Assembly: GCA_949841235.1 (NCBI GenBank) | Contig: CATKZA010000056.1 | Coordinates: forward strand, 1 to 8,323 | Reading direction: 5' to 3' | Source: an uncultured Clostridiaceae bacterium | GTDB taxonomy: Bacteria > Bacillota > Clostridia > Lachnospirales > Lachnospiraceae | DNA: 8,323 nucleotides | In this document: positions 6,960 through 8,323 of the stretch, in pieces | How positions within the stretch are numbered: position 1 is the first letter of the stretch | How the letters are laid out: each line of letters starts with the position of its first letter | Made by a program: the position numbers and the translations under genes | Notes under the pieces: model-generated | Seen by the model: only the letters and a program-made list of their open reading frames with translations | What the model was told of the DNA's origin: nothing | Database searches by the model: none

Positions 6960-6971
6960 TTATGGTAGTAT
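6943..6971 (+). promoter_or_regulatory. weak candidate promoter for the nucleotidyltransferase/HEPN pair
   Basis: TTGTGA (6943-6948) and TAGTAT (6966-6971) each match four of six consensus positions at a 17-bp spacing. No terminator is visible after the kinase gene and the gap is only 38 bp, so read-through from the upstream operon is an equally good explanation. Confidence 0.25.
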
Positions 6972-6997
6972 GTTTATAGTGAAATTTATGGAAGGGC

Positions 6998-7330
6998 ATG
7001 GATATCTATATGAGAACGCTGGAAGCATTGGAGGATGTGAATCTCAAACCGGAGTTGATCTTGGCTATTCAGGAGCTTGGCAAAAGGTTTGACATGGATC
7101 AGATTGTTCTATTTGGCTCCAGAGCCAGGAAAACGAATTGGGAGAGAAGCGACATTGATTTGAGGATTTCTACCTTTGATTCCAAGGTCCATCTGGAGTT
7201 TGTGGATGCATTGGATGAATTGGACACGCTGCTGATGTTTGACGTGGTAAATAGGAGAAGTTTTCATTATTCTGCTGAATTAAATAAGGAAATTGAAAGA
7301 GACGGGGTGATTTTGTATGAAAAAGTTTGA
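6998..7330 (+). CDS. MNT-type minimal nucleotidyltransferase (MntA-like)
   Basis: A 110-residue cytoplasmic minimal nucleotidyltransferase of the polymerase-beta superfamily. The signature GS-X10-DxD is exact: Gly40-Ser41, then Asp52 and Asp54 (SDIDL). The third metal-binding aspartate is probably Asp82 (LLMFDVV). In studied MntA proteins this site transfers AMP to the partner HEPN protein and neutralises it, so this is the likely antitoxin. The start is uncertain: ATG 6998 has GGAAGGG (6990-6996) only 1 nt away, while ATG 7010 (which would remove four residues) has it 13 nt away; neither spacing is ideal. The gene overlaps the next by 14 bp, the usual arrangement of such pairs. The superfamily call is firm; the antitoxin role is drawn from family knowledge. 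Confidence 0.88.
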   Translation: MDIYMRTLEALEDVNLKPELILAIQELGKRFDMDQIVLFGSRARKTNWERSDIDLRISTFDSKVHLEFVDALDELDTLLMFDVVNRRSFHYSAELNKEIERDGVILYEKV

Positions 7331-7883
7331 GCAGATGAAGAGGCTGCATGGAACGATCAGCAAATATATTGATCCCTACAACTGCTCAGATGTGGTGATT
7401 TCAGGAATCACGGCAGATTTTGACAGATTGTTTGAATTGTCATGGAAGACCTTGAAGGAGTACCTTCATGGGCAGCTGGGCATTAGCGAGGCAAAGAGCG
7501 GGTCGCCTAAAATCATTATCAAGATTGCCTATCGGGAGGAGTTGATTGATGATGAAAATCTTTGGCTGGAGATGCTGCGTTATCGCAATGACGATACACA
7601 TCAGTATAGGAAATCTGATGCCCTGCTATATGTCAGCAGGATTGCCGATGGGTATCTTGGAGAGATCGGGAAATTAATCGACCATTTGCGTGGGGTCATT
7701 CCCGATGAGGTGATTGATGATGTGGAGATTCCGGAATCCATGATCGTTTATTGCAAGGAGCGAGGGCTTAGTCTGGCAGAGTTTGTGACAGAATTGGAAG
7801 TGAAACTGCATTATGAGGATGCGGACAGCGTGTTTCGGGATTGGGAAAGGATTCGGCAAGGATTTTTCGGGGAAAATCATTAG
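7317..7883 (+). CDS. HEPN-superfamily nucleotidyltransferase partner (HI0074/HepT-like) with C-terminal extension
   Basis: A 188-residue cytoplasmic protein encoded directly after the nucleotidyltransferase, overlapping it by 14 bp; GGGGTGA (7304-7310) lies 6 nt before the ATG. Residues about 26-126 match the HI0074 ('nucleotidyltransferase substrate binding') pattern: FELSWKTLKEYL (39-50), SPKIIIKIAY (63-72), LIDDENLWLEML (76-87) and the HEPN motif RNDDTHQY, an exact RX4HXY with Arg90, His95 and Tyr97. In HepT toxins Arg and His are needed for ribonuclease activity and the Tyr is the residue AMPylated by MntA. About 55-60 further residues (130-188) follow, with a helical, charged segment and no motif recognised; typical members stop near 125-145 residues. 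It is therefore the likely toxin or modification target of the pair. The family is well supported, toxicity is inferred, and the extension's function is unknown. Confidence 0.85.
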   Translation: MKKFEQMKRLHGTISKYIDPYNCSDVVISGITADFDRLFELSWKTLKEYLHGQLGISEAKSGSPKIIIKIAYREELIDDENLWLEMLRYRNDDTHQYRKSDALLYVSRIADGYLGEIGKLIDHLRGVIPDEVIDDVEIPESMIVYCKERGLSLAEFVTELEVKLHYEDADSVFRDWERIRQGFFGENH

Positions 7884-7925
7884 GGAGCAGCGAGGCTAGG
7901 CAATGAATTTTCTATATCAATTTCC

Positions 7926-7981
7926 TTTCGTCACCGCCATTCCTAAAATATGCCCTGCATATATTGTTGGCGGTGGCGAAA
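7926..7981 (+). terminator. long nested hairpin, probable terminator after the HEPN gene
   Basis: TTTCGTCACCGCCA (7926-7939) pairs with TGGCGGTGGCGAAA (7968-7981): 14 consecutive pairs with one G-T wobble. Inside, ATATGC (7948-7953) pairs with GCATAT (7957-7962) around CCT, and a few more pairs form after a mismatch. The 3' side continues ATTTATTA, a poor T-run, and the 5' flank is also T-rich, so it could end transcription on both strands. It starts 43 bp after the HEPN stop codon. A folded repeat element (REP- or MITE-like) is the alternative. Confidence 0.55.
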
Positions 7982-8000
7982 TTTATTAGTGTGCGCAGAT

Positions 8001-8039
8001 ATCATTGCATTTTTCCATTATGAAAATTTTTTGCATGAT
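8001..8039 (+). repeat. imperfect AT-rich hairpin
   Basis: ATCAT (8001-8005) and ATGAT (8035-8039), GCA (8007-8009) and TGC (8032-8034), and TTTTC (8011-8015) with GAAAA (8022-8026) can pair around interior bulges. In this AT-rich stretch such pairing can occur by chance. Apart from this, nothing else is recognised between 7982 and 8050. Confidence 0.2.
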
Positions 8040-8051
8040 TGTTTCTATCTA

Positions 8052-8112
8052 GTGACAACTTTTTTCTAAATATATTTTATACTTATTGCAATGCTATGAA
8101 GGAGGTGCAATA
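8052..8112 (+). promoter_or_regulatory. candidate promoter and 7-bp dyad around a strong ribosome binding site
   Basis: TATACT (8078-8083) is a good -10; GTGACA (8052-8057) matches five of six -35 positions, but the spacing of 20 bp is long. Immediately downstream, TATTGCA (8084-8090) and TGCAATA (8106-8112) form a perfect inverted repeat with a 15-nt centre, covering the expected transcription start. Arm centres are 22 bp apart, about two helical turns, as in operators bound by dimers. In RNA the hairpin would present the ribosome binding site AAGGAGG (8099-8105) in its loop. The nearby Cro/C1-type regulator is an obvious candidate binder, by inference. Confidence 0.4.
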
Positions 8113-8113
8113 T

Positions 8114-8185
8114 GTGAATGAATTTATACTATCTGTACTAGACTTTTATTCCGATTATTTCATAACGTATTTTCCGTTTAACTAA
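8114..8185 (+). CDS. possible small ORF of 23 codons with a near-perfect ribosome binding site
   Basis: AAGGAGGTG (8099-8107) is the strongest ribosome binding site of the window and is followed 6 nt later by GTG 8114, opening a 23-residue frame that ends at TAA 8183-8185. The peptide starts MNEFILSVLDF and is rich in aromatic and aliphatic residues (Phe, Tyr, Ile, Leu), acidic and almost without basic residues. The ATG at 8112 is followed directly by TGA; the ATG at 8118 would give a seven-residue peptide, MNLYYLY. Nothing in it is recognised. It could be a leader peptide controlling the downstream regulator, a small membrane-active peptide, or the eroded start of a gene. The site could also bind ribosomes without a functional product. 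Confidence 0.35.
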   Translation: MNEFILSVLDFYSDYFITYFPFN

Positions 8186-8207
8186 TAATCGTTCTGCTGC
8201 ATATCAG

Positions 8208-8225
8208 TTTGTTTGATTTGTTTGA
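8208..8225 (+). repeat. tandem 9-bp repeat at the ribosome binding site of the Cro/C1-type regulator
   Basis: Two exact copies of TTTGTTTGA lie head to tail (8208-8216 and 8217-8225). The last two bases of the second copy are the first two of the site GAGGTGG (8224-8230) that precedes ATG 8234. Confidence 0.6.
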
Positions 8226-8233
8226 GGTGGTTT

Positions 8234-8323
8234 ATGGTTGATTATAGTCCTCTTTGGAAAACCATGCAAAAGAAAGGGAAATCCCAATATTACCTGATGA
8301 AGAAGGGCGGGATAGACAGCAAA
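8234..8323 (+). CDS. Cro/C1-type (XRE) helix-turn-helix regulator, N-terminal part
   Basis: The first 30 codons of a gene that continues beyond the window. The visible N-terminus begins MVDYSPLWKTMQKKGKSQYY and continues with LMKKGGID, matching the small Cro/C1-type regulators (about 65-80 residues) common in Bacillota, whose first helix reads xYxPLWKTLKEK followed by the first HTH helix (SxYxL). GAGGTGG (8224-8230) precedes the ATG. The recognition helix is not in the window, so the DNA target cannot be judged. It may control its own transcription through the dyad at 8084-8112; it could also be the edge of an accessory module to the right. The family is fairly sure because the PLWKTM signature is distinctive. 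Confidence 0.75.
   Translation, partial: MVDYSPLWKTMQKKGKSQYYLMKKGGIDSK

Noticed and set aside
7884..8323. CRISPR array, tRNA, or insertion sequence end in the non-coding stretch.
   Set aside because: No regularly spaced repeats, no tRNA-like cloverleaf and no transposase remnant could be seen.

Overview
The window looks like a chromosomal segment from a Gram-positive Bacillota, most likely a clostridial gut-type lineage such as Lachnospiraceae. The clues are AGGAGG-type ribosome binding sites, an ABC transporter/two-component operon of the clostridial kind, a hemerythrin protein typical of oxygen-sensitive bacteria, and a short Cro/C1-type regulator of the MxDYxPLWKTM class. The taxonomic assignment is inference. 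All credible genes lie on the + strand.

Layout. (1) 2-805: CPBP (Rce1/Abi-like) intramembrane protease homologue, open at the left edge of the window. (2) 841-1866: promoter and a two-domain protein, a complete bacteriohemerythrin domain followed by a domain that resembles CheX. (3) 1881-6959: a four-gene operon. It begins with an extended -10 promoter carrying an 11-bp-spaced TGTAA repeat, followed by a leader that can fold into a nested hairpin. The genes are an ABC ATPase, an 840-residue FtsX-type permease, an OmpR-family response regulator and a histidine kinase with two membrane helices and almost no extracellular part. The coding regions overlap by 7 bp (ATPase/permease) and 4 bp (regulator/kinase), so coupled translation is likely. 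(4) 6998-7883: an overlapping nucleotidyltransferase/HEPN pair of the MNT-HI0074 (MntA-HepT-like) class with both signature motifs intact; the second protein has an extra C-terminal segment. (5) 7884-8323: AT-rich non-coding stretch with a long nested hairpin (probable terminator), a dyad around a near-perfect ribosome binding site, a possible 23-codon ORF, a 9-bp tandem repeat, and the first 30 codons of a Cro/C1-type regulator that runs off the right edge.

How the genes may work together. The kinase has no extracytoplasmic sensor domain, so the large extracellular domains of the permease are the likely input, as known for peptide-sensing transporter/kinase modules. The regulator probably acts on the repeat upstream of its own operon. 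This would be an envelope-stress or antimicrobial-peptide response, but the permease does not have the Bce-type layout and the substrate cannot be read from sequence. The nucleotidyltransferase/HEPN pair fits a type VII toxin-antitoxin or a related modification pair. No completely new system can be demonstrated from sequence alone. The best candidates for novelty are the hemerythrin-CheX-like fusion with a substituted catalytic motif, the structured operon leader, the C-terminal extension of the HEPN protein, and the small ORF/dyad upstream of the final regulator.
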